From Colocasia esculenta (lineage: Eukaryota; Streptophyta; Magnoliopsida; Alismatales; Araceae), in assembly GCA_014218235.1 (NCBI GenBank), contig CM024753.1:179962348-180026347 (forward strand): a stretch of 64,000 nucleotides of DNA. Reading direction: 5' to 3'. The first letter of the stretch is position 1; each line of letters opens with the position of its first letter. Below are positions 33,579 to 44,896 of the stretch, piece after piece. A program made the translations under genes and the position numbers. The notes under the pieces were generated by a model. It did no database searches. It saw nothing but the letters and a program-made list of their open reading frames with translations, and was not told the origin of the DNA.

Positions 33579-35807
33579 TGACGGAACGCCTCATCTAAGC
33601 CCGTTAAACCGGTAACGTGCCTGACCCGAGTCCGTCTCCCGCGAACGGACCGAAGCCTCGCAAGGGATACCACACAAAAGTCCGTGAAAACACAAAGGAA
33701 CACACCATTGCATTTATAATATACAAGGTTTTACATAGCCAACTTCAAAAGAAATAAAGGAAAGTACACCAACCTGGGGCATACCCCAAGGTACAACAAG
33801 TACAATCTGAAGAAAGAAAAGCTACACTGCTAGAGGCGCTGGGCCAACACCGCTACGTCGCGGCTCTGAACTGGACGACGGTAGAGAAACCTCCTCCTCG
33901 CCCTCGCCTGTGAGGAGTAGGGGTGAGCCTCGCTAGTCACTGGCTCAGTAGGGAACTCCCCCAACACCGAGCAAACCAAACACAAGTGCGAAAGCAGTAA
34001 ACTATGCTAGCAATTTATAGCACAACTTAACAGGATATTAAAGCTATAAACAAACTCACCGCTAGCCGACTGCATAAAACAGCTGTAATAAATAAACGGT
34101 AAAACTCCAACACGTGTACGAGCTACGGTAGAGACTGCCACACTCGAGTCACGTAGACTGGTTCGCGACACCAGCAATAGACTCGGACAAACTAACACAG
34201 GTCTACCTCTCAGTCTCGCAGCCACGGATGAAAGGTCCAGCTGCCACTCCACGTGAAAAAGACAAGCAACTGTGGAGACCAACTAAACACCACCACCTGC
34301 GGACCACACGGTCACAGGCCCTTGCCTGGCACCTCTAGAGACCCTGGCCTGGGCTCGCTAGAGTGAGGCACTGGAAAAGGACTAGTCGGGGACCAGTGTC
34401 GACAACTGGTGTCCGTACCCCCAACTAAGAGCGCGCTACAAGTGACTAAAAACAAACTCAAGAGTCACTATCCCACTATCGTCTTTACCTCAGCCAGACG
34501 TACAACTCAAACTAAGGAGTGAGGGTGTCCAGGTCAGACGACACAGACCTCGACGGTATAGCACAAGTACCGGGACAAAGCCCCGAGCTAACAGCCTAGC
34601 TCACAGAGAACCTGGGGCACCCAACTGGAGAGGTAACCATGGTAGGCGTCTACTACCTGACATGCACACAGAAACCACGTGTGCACCACACAAACCACGT
34701 GAAACCTTACGTAAACCTTGTGTGCTGACGGTCCACAACACGTGAACACCACTTACCTCGTGTGAACACTATGTCCACAGGCAAACTACTAGCTAGCTAC
34801 GTAACCTATGAGCTAGTCTCGTAAACCACGCGCTTTCTAGAGCGCCACAAGTGCCAATGCACTGCTCACTAACACTGAGCATACCGATAATGATAATCGA
34901 ATAGTCACATGCGTAAACCATGCACAAACAGGGCCTCTCGGGCCAAGTCGCGACAACCCATTGGGTCGCCTTCAGAAGGCGTCGCCACGACATGTCGCCT
35001 TCAGGTCCAGAACGCGACCAACTTACCTGTTGCCTCTTGATCCTTAACGCGACACATCGCTGTGTCGCGTTCAGGACGCGACATAGGGATCCGTCGCCTT
35101 ACCAGGCGGGAACCCTAATCTGGGCTCTCTCCATGACAGCCCATTCCCACAATACAAACCACCCTTAATTCTTCGTTTTCATGCTTTTGTGAATACCTAA
35201 GCATGCTATCTATTGTTAGAAACACATTGAACTAATTGGAACCCTATCCCATGCGATTTACACCCTGAAAACAGGAAGAGTTCACCTACCTTTGCGAAGA
35301 ACGTGCTAAGCAGTGACCTCCCGGTGTTTCCCCTGCTTCTCCCGGACTCCCTACAGTGAGGACACACCGAAGACGCCAAATCCCAGCTGAAATCGCCACA
35401 GCACCTCCCCCTGGCCAAGCAGAAACCTTGAGCGTTCTGCTTGGCTGGGGTTACTTAAAAACTTGTTGCGGTTCGGAACGCGACGCATCGCGGCGTCGTG
35501 ACCAGGTCGCGACAGACCTGAGCGTCGCCTTCCCCACGCCCGCTGCCTTGGGCACTACACGTGGCGCACATGCAGACGCTCAATGCACCAAGGCGGCCAC
35601 ATGAACGCGACGGCCACCTTGTCGCGTTAAGAACGCGACAGACCTTCCTGTCGCGATGACAGGTTGAGAGATCTAGGGTACTGCAGGCCCAAAACGTCGA
35701 CCCAGTAAGCCCCAGAAACACACACACACACGGCACACAAGCCACATTGGCCACCACAAGCACTAAACACACGATCCACAAGGATCCGAAAAATGCGCAA
35801 CGTTACA
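33579..35807 (-). mobile_element. 3' LTR of the chromovirus
   Basis: 2229 bp, from TGACGGAACG to CGTTACA on the plus strand. It is closely similar to the split 5' LTR. It contains CACGTG motifs near 34677-34745 and two clusters of GCGAC/GTCGC motifs. Confidence 0.9.
34948..35660. repeat. GCGAC/GTCGC inverted-repeat clusters, 3' LTR copy
   Basis: Clusters at about 34948-35097 and 35470-35660 contain many GCGAC and GTCGC pairs. One forms a perfect 11-bp stem AACGCGACACA/TGTGTCGCGTT with loop TCGC (35046-35071). Another, near 35631-35657, pairs CGCGACAG with CTGTCGCG. Confidence 0.75.
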
Positions 35808-35913
35808 TTACTATCATCTAAAAAGAAATTTCGACCTCGAAATTCATAATACAATTCCGCACATAATGTACACATACATTTACAAATACTATCATCTAAA
35901 AAGATTTAAAACA

Positions 35914-38900
35914 TTACTGAAACAAGTAAGGATATTCTTTAGCCATTTCGTCGGCTAACTCCCAGGTATCCTCACCACCCAGCCTATTTTCCCATCTGAC
36001 TTTAACTAACTCAATTTCTTTATTTCGCAACTTTTGCATCTTGAGATCAGTAATTTGCACCGGATATTTTGGCATGGACATGTCTGGTGTCAAATCACTT
36101 CCTTAATAACTGATTATTTGCGTTGGGTCCTCAATACACTTCTTTAACATGGAGACATGAAAGATATCATGAACATCTGCAAAATCTGCTGGTAAATCCA
36201 GCCTATACACTGTCTCCCCAATCCTTTCCAACACCTAGAAGGGTCCCACATATCTCGGACTCAGCTTTCCCTTCTTACCGAATCTCACAATACCTTTGCT
36301 AGGAGAAATTTTCAGAAAAACATAATCTCCAACTTCAAATTGAAGTGGCCTTCTTCGATTATCAGCATAACTTTTCTGTCTACTCTGAGCTATTTGCAAT
36401 TTTTCTTTAATAAATTTTACCAATTCTGTAGTTTGCTGAACTAACTCAGGGCCCACTAACTGCCTCTCTCCCACTTCATGCCAATTTAAAGGTGTTCTAC
36501 ATGGTCTTCCATATAAAGCTTCATACGGTGCCATCCCAAGGCTGGTATGGTAACTATTATTATAAGCAAATTCCACCTTACCCAAATGATGCTCCCAGCT
36601 ACCACCCCAAACTAAACAACAAGCTCGCAACATATCTTCAATTGTCTGGATAGTCCTATCTGTTTGACTATCCGTCTGCGGGTGGTAAGCTGAGCTATAC
36701 CTCAACTCAGTGCCTACAACTCTCTGCAGACTCCTCCAAAAATCTGAAGTAAACCTGGGATCTCTATCAGATACAATTGACTTCGGAACACCATGAAGTG
36801 GAATAATTTTGAAGTGGAATAATTTTATCAGCATACACTTTTGCTAATTTATCCACTGGCCAAGACATACTCACTGGCACTAATTTGCACACTTTAGTCA
36901 GTCTATCCACAAACACCATATTCCATTTATGACCTGATGCTGTTCTCGGTAGGCCTGCCACGAAGTCCATAGCAATATCATCCTACTTCCACTGCGGAAT
37001 GGGTAACAGTTGCAATAAACCTCCAGGCTTCTGATGCTTTGCCTTAATTTGTTGACACACAGCACATCTTGAAACAAATTCAGCTATTTCCTTTTTCATA
37101 TGAGGCCACCAGAAATACTTTCTCAGATCTTGGTATATCTTAGTACTGCCTGGATGAATAGTGTATCGGGATTTATGAGCCTCTTCTAACACTCTCTGCT
37201 TCGCTTCTCTTTCTGCTGGTACAAATAACTTGCCTCTGAGCCTAACCACATAATTATCATCAAGGGTAACCCCTTCCATTTTCACAATTTCGGCTAAATT
37301 TGCATCTGCTTTCTGAGCTTCAACAATCTGCCAATACAAAGACGGCTCTACAGTACTACTGGCTAGTACTGCCTATCGCTGACTACTTGGTACGTACAAG
37401 GAGTTTTCTGCTATCTCCTCATACAACTTCCATTCTTTAATCATCGTGTGACTTACATAAGCTTTCCTGCTTAAGGCATCAACAACAACATTGGCCTTAC
37501 CCGGATGGTAAGCCAAACTAAAATCATAATCCTTCAAATATTCCACCCATCTACGCTGGCGAAGATTTAAATCCTTCTGAGAAAAGATATACTTTAGACT
37601 TTTATGATCTGTAAAAATTTCAAATCTTTCGCCATACAAATAATGCCTCCACATTTTCAAAGAAAACACAACTACTGCCAATTCTAAATCATGGGTGGGA
37701 TAATTCTCTTCGGCTGGCTTCAATTGCCTGGACGCATAGGCTATCACTTTGCCATGCTGCATTAACACTACGCCCAGCCCTCTTCTAGATGCATCTGTAT
37801 ATACAACAAATCCACCACTTCCTGCCGGTAGTGTCAATATCGGTGTTGTAGTAAGCCTTTTCTTTAATTCCATAAAACTTCTTTGACACTCCCCGGACCA
37901 CACAAATGGCACACCCTTCCTAGTCAGTCTAGTCATGGGTGCCGCAATCTTAGAAAAATCTTGTATGAAGCGCCTATAATAGCCTGCCAGCCCTAAGAAA
38001 CTTCTAATCTCTGTAATTGACTTAGGCACTTCCCACTTCATTACAGCTTCTACCTTACTTGGATCGACTGCCACTCCATCTACCGAGATGACATGACCCA
38101 AAAACTGAATTTTCTTTAACCAGAACTCACACTTACTAAATTTAGCAAACAACTGATTATCTCTTAATAACTGAAGAGTAAACCTCAAATGAGCAACATG
38201 CTCCTCTTCAGAAGCTGAATAAATCAGAATATCATCTATAAAGACCACAATGAATTGGTCCAAGTACGGATGAAAAATTCTGTTCATCAGATCCATGAAA
38301 GCTGCAGGAGTATTGGTTAGCCCAAACGACATAACCACAAACTCATAGTGATCATATCGGGTTCTAAAAGCTGTTTTATCTATATCCTCCTCTCTGATTC
38401 TCAATTGATGGTACCCTGACCTCCAGTCAATTTTAGAAAACACCTTGGCTGACTGCAATTGGTCAAACAAATCATCTATTCTTGGCAACAGATACTTATT
38501 CTTAATGGTCACATCATTCAACTTTCTATAATCAATACACATTCGAAATCTTCCATCCTTCTTTTTCACGAATAACACTGGTGCTCCCCACAGGGAGTGA
38601 CTCGGCCTAATAAACCCTTTTTCTAACAATTCTTCCAATTGCTTCTTCAACTCTTTAAGCTCTGCCGGTGCCATCCGATAGGGTGCTTTAGAAATTGGCA
38701 TGGTACCCGGCAATAACTCTACAGTAAAGTCCATCTCTCTGTGTGGAGCTAAACCAGGCAACTCATCTGGAAACACATCTGTAAATTCCCTAACCACGGG
38801 AACTGCCTCAACTGACTTACTAGTTTCTACCAAACTTATAGAAGCTAGATAAGCCAAACACCCCGCATTAATCAACCTTCTAGCTCTAATTGCAAAAATT

Positions 38901-39292
38901 ATAAACTTAGAAGCACAGAAAGGCATACCTTGATATTCAAATACAGAACCATTGGGGTGACAAAATATGATCATTTTCTTCCTGCAATCTAACATAGCTC
39001 CATAGGCCTCAAGCCAGTCTATTCCCAAGATAATATCATAATCAGTCAACTGTAAAGCATATAACCGACCTGGCATTTGGTTCCCTTCAAACACAACAGA
39101 AGCCTCATCTATATAACACGAGGTGAGCATAAACTCACCAGAGGGAACCTCCACTACTAATTCACATGATTTTTCTTCTAAAGGATGAGCCATACTATCC
39201 AGGAATTCTTCAGAAATAAATGAATGCGAGGCACCTGAATCAAATAAAACTTTTGCTGAATATTCATAAAAGGGAATAGTACCTTCTATCAT
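35914..39292 (-). pseudogene. Protease-RT-RNase H-integrase-chromodomain region of the chromovirus
   Basis: In the frame of gag. The protease D-S-G-A-S-H-S-F is at about 39240. RT has D-Y-R-K-L-N, S-K-I-D-W-R-S-G-Y-H-Q, S-F-G-L-T-N-T-P-A-A-F and F-I-D-D-I-L-I-Y-S. RNase H has Y-T-D-A-S and T-D-H-K-S-L-K. Integrase has the H-P-G-S-T ... C-A-V-C-Q finger, D-F-V-A-G-L-P and S-D-R-D-P-R-F. The usual catalytic Glu position in the Y-H-P-Q-T-D block reads Asp. Stops lie at 37373, near 36984, at 36235 and near 36103. A 16-bp direct duplication (36795-36810, 36811-36826) shifts the frame. The chromodomain-like tail ends at 35914. Confidence 0.88.
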
Positions 39293-40513
39293 ATTCGATG
39301 CCTCCGCCTAGGCATGGATGATAGCCATAACCCGGCCCCTACCTCTCTCCGGTAATACTCCTCTGCCACGACCTGACGGTGGCTGCCGAGACTGCTGCGG
39401 CTGCTGAACACCTCTACCATAACCATATTCTCTCGGATAGGGACAATTACGGATCAAATGCCCCGACTGATTACAATTAAAACACCTATAGCCTGGTGGA
39501 AGGATAGGCTGCCTAGCAGTACTTTGCTGCGATTCCTCCACCTCTGGCTTACCACGACCCTACTGAATCTGCTGACGACCTCCCCATCCTCTTCCTTTAC
39601 CTTTGAATGCCTGTTTTAATTTTTGGCCCCAGTTACCAAAACCAGATGAGGAAGGTCCTGCTGATGCTTTGCCCTTACTCACACCCGTTGACTGCTGGGG
39701 TAGCCGAAAACTACCCGAACCTGACTCGCCTACCTGACGAGTCCGAACTGCTCTTTCCAGAGTAGCTGCTCTCTAGGCTGCTTCTTCAACTGTTCTACAC
39801 ATTAATGGTATTATTGCAGTCTGCAATTCTGGCCTCAAACCATGGATAAAATATTCAACCATCATAGCATTATCCGTGACAGCATAGGGGGCATACCTGC
39901 TCAGTGCCATGAACCGCATCTGATATTCCAGAACCGAAGTCCCACCCTGCTGCAAGGTCCTAAACTGCTCCCTTTTTGCTTGCTGCACTTGAAGAGGAAA
40001 GAATGTATCATTAAATATTTCAAGAAACTCAGGCCAGGTAATACCACCCTCTATTCTGCCTGCAAAGGTAGTCTGCATCTTCAGACGCCACCATTCCTGT
40101 GCAAATCCCCTCAGCTGAAATGTAGCCAACACAACTCTATCCGCTTCCGGACACCTCATGGTCATAAAGACCCTCTCAATCTCATGAATCCAGTGCTCCG
40201 TTGTATCTGGATTCGGCCCACCATAATAAGTAGGCGGCTGCAACCTCAAAATTCTTTCAACTTGCACCACTGGCTCTTCTGCCGCAATCATAGGTGGTGA
40301 TGGTGGTACTGGTGCCACAAAAGGTACCTCCACCCCTGGCGGTGGGGGAACAGGGGCCACAGGTATCGCCTCTCCGACCACTGGTGGTACCGGTGCCTGT
40401 TGATCCATCCTCATCCGAATTTAGGTGAGGCTCTCCCAAATCCTTTCTATCATTCGCTGAGTCAACTCCTCAGGGTCATCTCCTCCACCACCCTAGTCTC
40501 TTCTATCGGCCAT
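39293..40513 (-). pseudogene. Gag of the chromovirus
   Basis: The frame opens at ATG 40513. TAG comes seven codons in and TAA about 29 codons in, then the frame is open from 40414. A Pro-rich N-terminus leads into a gag domain (P-P-T-Y-Y-G-G; T-E-H-W-I; F-A-Q-E-W-W; W-P-E-F-L-E-I-F; A-L-S-R-Y-A-P) with TAG at 39773. Next come a Ser/Gly/Lys-rich linker with another TAG near 39560, a perfect CCHC knuckle C-F-N-C-N-Q-S-G-H-L-I-R-N-C, and an Arg/Gly-rich stretch ending in TAG at 39308. Most of these stops fit CAG-to-TAG changes. Confidence 0.85.
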
Positions 40514-40650
40514 TACAACTGCCTACACATACAACAAGCCAACCATAGGCAAAACAACGAGTCATTACAAAACCAAGGCCAGCTACCAGCAGTGTATCTA
40601 AAAGAAGATATGGCTATGTAACTTATTAATTCCTTTATATTTACACGGAC

Positions 40651-40669
40651 CTTACTCTGATACCAACAG
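40651..40669 (-). other. Primer binding site of the chromovirus
   Basis: TTGGTATCAGAG on the minus strand, next to the 5' LTR end; this is the usual initiator tRNA-Met type. Confidence 0.8.
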
Positions 40670-42846
40670 TGACGGAATGCCTCGTCCAAGCCCGTTAAAC
40701 CAGTAACGCGCCTGACCCGAGTCCGTCTCCCGCGAACGGGTCGAAGCCTCGCAAGGGATACCACACAATAGTCCGTGAAAATACAAAGGAAGACACCATT
40801 GTATTTATAATATACAAAGTTTTACATAGCCAACTTCAAAATAAATAAAGGAAAGTACACCAGCCTGGGGCATACCCCGAGGTACAACAGGTACAATCTG
40901 AAGAAAGAAAAGCTACACTGCTGGAGGCGCTGGGCCAACACCGCTACGTTGCGGCTCCGAACTGGACGACGGTAGAGAAACCTCCTCCTCGCCCTCGCCT
41001 GTGGAGAGTAGGGGTGAGCCTCGCTAGTCATTGGCTCAGTAGGGAACTCCCCCAACACCGAGCAAACCAAACACAAGTGCGAAAGCAGTAAACTATGCTA
41101 GCAATTTATAGAACAACTAAACAGGATATTAAAGCTATAAACAAACTCACCGCTAGCCGACTGCGTAAAACAACTGTAATAAATAAATGACAAAACTCTA
41201 ACATGTGTACGAGCTACGGTAGAGACCGCCACACTCGAATCACGTAGACTGGTTTGCGACACCAGCAACAGACTCGGACAAACTAACACAGGACTACCTC
41301 TCAGTCTCGCAGCCATTGACGAAAGGTCCAGCTGCCGCTCCATGTGAAAAAGACAAGCAACTGTGGAGTCCAACTAAACACCACCACCTGCGGACCACAC
41401 GGTCACAGGCCCATGCCTGGCACCTCTAGAGACCCTGGCCTGGGCTCGCTAGAGTGAGGCACTAGAAAAGGACTAGTCGGGGACCAGTGTCGACAACTGG
41501 TATCCGTACCCCCAACTAAGAGTGCGCTACAAGTGACTAAAAACAAACTCAAGAGTCACTATCCCACTGTCGTCTTTCCCTCAGCCGGACATACAACTCA
41601 AACTAAGGAGTGAGGGTGTCCAGGTCAGACGACACAGACCTCGACGGTACAGCACAAGTACCAGGACAAAGCCCTGAGCTAACAGCCTGGCTTACAGAGA
41701 ACCTGGGGCACCCAACTGGAGAGGTAACTACGGTAGGCGTCTACTACCTGACACGCACACAGAAACCACGTGTGCACCACACAAACCACGTGAAACCTCA
41801 CGTAAACCTTGTGTACTGACGGTCCACAATACGTGAACACCACTTGCCTCGTGTGAACACTATGTCCACAAGCAAACTACTAGCTAGCTACGTAACCTAT
41901 GAGCTAGTCTAGTAAACCACGAGCTTCTCAGAGCGCCACAAGTGCCAATGCACTGCTCACTAACACTGAGCATACTGATAATGATAATCGAATAGTCACA
42001 TCCGTAAACCATGCACAAACAGGGCCTCTCGGACCAAGTCGCGACAACCCATTGGGTCGTCTTCAGAAGGCGTCGCCACGACATGTCGCCTTCAGGTCCA
42101 GAACGCGACCAAATTACCTGTCTCCTCTTGATCCTTAACGCGACACATCGTTGTGTCGCGTTCAGGACGCGACATAGGGATCCGTCGCCTTACCAGGCGG
42201 GAACCCTAATCTGGGCTCTCTTCATGACAGCCCATTCCCACAATACAAACCACCCTTAATTCTTCGTTTTCATGCTTTTATGAATACCTAAGCATGCTAT
42301 CTATTGTTAGAAATGCATTAAACTGATTGGAACCCTATCCCATGCGATTTACACCCTGAAAACAGGAAGAGTTCACCTACCTTCGCAAAGAACGCGCTAA
42401 GTAGCGACCTCCCGGCGTTTCCCCTGCTTCTCCCAGACTCCCTACAGTGAGGACATGCCGAAGACGCCAAATCCCAGCTGAAATCGCCACAGCACCTCCC
42501 CTTGGCCGAGCAGAAACCTTGAGCGTTCTGCTTGGCTAGGGTTACTTAAAAACCTGCTGCGGTTCGGAACACGACGCATCGCGGCGTCGCGACCAGGTCA
42601 CGACGGACCTGAGCGTCGCCTTCCCCACGCCCGCTGCCCTGGGCGCAACACGTGGCGCACATCCAGACGCTCAATGCACCAAGGCGGCCACATGAACACG
42701 ACAGCCACCTCTGTCGCGTTAAGAACGCGACAGACCTTCCTGTCGCGATGACAGGCTGAGATATCTAGGGTACTGCAGGCCCAAAATGATGGCCCAGTAA
42801 GCCCCAGAAACACACACACACATGGCACACAAGCCACATTGGCCAC
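40670..42846 (-). mobile_element. 5' LTR of the chromovirus, main part
   Basis: Matches 33579-35755 throughout. It stops at GGCCAC where the copia element enters; the last 53 bases resume at 55615. The hairpin at 42137-42162 keeps the 11-bp stem of the other LTR with loop TCGT instead of TCGC. Confidence 0.9.
42039..42750. repeat. GCGAC/GTCGC inverted-repeat clusters, 5' LTR copy
   Basis: Same two clusters as in the 3' LTR. Several CG sites have changed to TG or CA (for example GGTCACGAC for GGTCGCGAC near 42596), while the 11-bp stem is unchanged. Confidence 0.7.
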
Positions 42847-43821
42847 TGTAGGATCGAAAAAGGGATGGACCAGATCTAGAGGGGGGGTGAATAGATCTAG
42901 GCCAAATACTGCAGAAGCTTAGCAAATTTTAAAGATGCTTTGAATCAGAGACAATTAAGAAAAGCAATTCACAGATCTGATGAGTGATTGTGTGAATTAA
43001 GTGATTAAAGTGTGTGATCAAGTTGATAGAAGTGAAATCAAAAATCCTATGCATACATCCAACGCAAAGTAAAGTTAAATCACAGATCAAACTACTGCAC
43101 ATAGATTTTTAGGTGGTTCGGAAATCACACCATGTGATTCCTACATCCACCCCTCACACAGTGAGGCTCCACTATTCAACTTGAATACACCACACACTGG
43201 AGCTCGACAACTCCAACACACTGAGTTCACAAACTCACACACAACCTCTAGAGCAAGACTACTCTAGAAACCTATGCACAACTGCTCAACTAAAACCTGA
43301 GTGCGACGACTCAACACAATTGAGCACAAAGGCTCACAACCAACTTGCTAGATCAAAACAACAAGATCCAGATCCTCTAGCAATGATCTGATCCATAAAG
43401 AGTTCATTTAAGGAGACTAGTGCAACAAATCATGCACATTCTCAAGAATGACTCAGAAGAACTAAGGGGAATTGAGGAGTTGTATGTAAAATCCTTGTTC
43501 TTCAGATGAACACCCTCGTAGAAGACTGAATTGAGAAGATGCTTGAACTCTGGAAGTCCCTGGGCGATGCTCTGCAATTTGTGCCTCTGGATGTTCCTTG
43601 AACTCTTCTCAATTGGCTGTTTCTACTCGATCTGCTCCCTTGGAAGTGAACTCACTTCATCTTCATGGATCAATCTTCACTTCTTGTGCTTGCAAGGATG
43701 GGAATTGGCTTGAAGCAGCACAAGGAGAGCAAGAACGGGGAGGAGACCTCTGTCTTGCCGCCAAAGAAACTTTTCTGGAAGGCTCTGAGGTGTTCACTTG
43801 GTTGGATGGCCAATAGGAGGG

Positions 43822-43829
43822 TATTTATA
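43822..43829 (-). promoter_or_regulatory. TATA box of the copia 3' LTR
   Basis: TATAAATA on the minus strand (context GGGC-TATAAATA-CCC). The same site is at 55002-55009 in the 5' LTR, where it would start the genomic RNA. Confidence 0.75.
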
Positions 43830-43949
43830 GCCCAATGTGTCCAAAAGTACCCTTGGGGTGCGTGGGCACATGATCCAAGGCCGATCCACAAGATCCCTAG
43901 AGTGCCACGTGTCCAGATGGGACTTAAAGTGAAAAAGTTTCCGGAGTGT

Positions 43950-44201
43950 GTCGACCTAACCATGGAGTGTGTCGACACACTGTCCCATTTCTGCAAAACT
44001 GGCCCTCTGGGAGAGGTCACTAGTGTCGACACTGCCTGAGACTGTGTCGACACACTGTCCCATTTCTGTCAACTGGGTTCTCTGGGAGCTGGGTCTAGTG
44101 TCGACACTGCCTGGGACTGTGTCAACACACTTGACCATTTCTTCATGACTTTGCCTTAGGGTTTGATACCCTGTGTCGACACCAGTAGTGGGTGTGTCGA
44201 C
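43950..44201. repeat. GTCGAC palindrome array, copia 3' LTR
   Basis: GTCGAC at 43950, 43971, 44025, 44046, 44100, 44175 and 44196, mostly inside GTGTCGACAC. The sites come in pairs about 21 bases apart. The array lies about 120-370 bases upstream of the TATA box. Confidence 0.85.
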
Positions 44202-44429
44202 ACTACCCTTGCAAGAAATGTATGTCCCTGAGAAATAAACACATAAATCATTAGTCCAATGTATTATCATGAATATATAAGACAAAATGTGTTTGGAAAC
44301 ATGATTTTTGAATATTGTTATAACATGTGTGATGTATCTAATATGTTCCATTCATTGTGCATTAAAATCTCAACTTGTCATCATCAAAATTATGAGGGGA
44401 AATGTATTAAATTCACACTCAACCCAACA

Positions 44430-44444
44430 ATCTCCCCCTTTTTG
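44430..44444 (-). other. Polypurine tract of the copia element
   Basis: CAAAAAGGGGGAGAT on the minus strand, directly next to the 3' LTR. Confidence 0.8.
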
Positions 44445-44896
44445 ATGATGGCAACATTAAGTCCACATGAAGGTTTGAATTTTCAATGAAATGTGATTTT
44501 AAGCCATTTATTCACACAATATTCAATCACATACATACTGAAAGACAATGAGCACATGTTTTAGCATTTTCATTATATTCATCAAAAGCCATTGAGCACA
44601 TTTTAGCAACATTTGACAATTTTGCACAATTAAGTACACAATGTTACTGACAACCAAATCTTTTCATTAATGGCCAAAAAACCATACAAGGTTTGACATT
44701 TACAATCATCCATTCATTGACATTCATAGACAATCATTCATTCATTGACATTCATAGACAATCATTCATTCCAAGGATTTTCAATCACATTCAAAACAAG
44801 TATTCCATTCCTTCTCATTTACACAGATATTCAATTACATTCCAAAAACAAGTGTTTTTCTTCTCCCCCTTTGACATTATCAAAAGATAAAATACA
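44445..44896. other. Spacer before the 3' LTR, with a 28-bp tandem duplication
   Basis: Non-coding. The unit CATTCATTGACATTCATAGA plus eight bases occurs twice in a row (about 44711-44766), with weaker related sequence on either side. Confidence 0.6.

Larger units (their letters stand above)
42847..44429 (-). mobile_element. 3' LTR of the copia element
   Basis: 1583 bp, from TGTAGGATCG to ACCCAACA on the plus strand. It is very similar to the 5' LTR, implying a fairly recent insertion. U3 holds seven GTCGAC sites (43950-44201) upstream of the TATA box. Confidence 0.92.

Noticed and set aside
43665..44039. Plus-strand frames in both copia LTRs (also 54845-55339)
   Set aside because: Opposite to the element, lie wholly in LTR sequence, and differ between the two LTRs only as drift would cause.
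43956..44351. Minus-strand frame with repeated V-D-T phrases in the copia LTR
   Set aside because: It is the translation of the GTCGAC array in U3. The matching frame in the other LTR is cut differently, so a promoter array explains it better than a protein.
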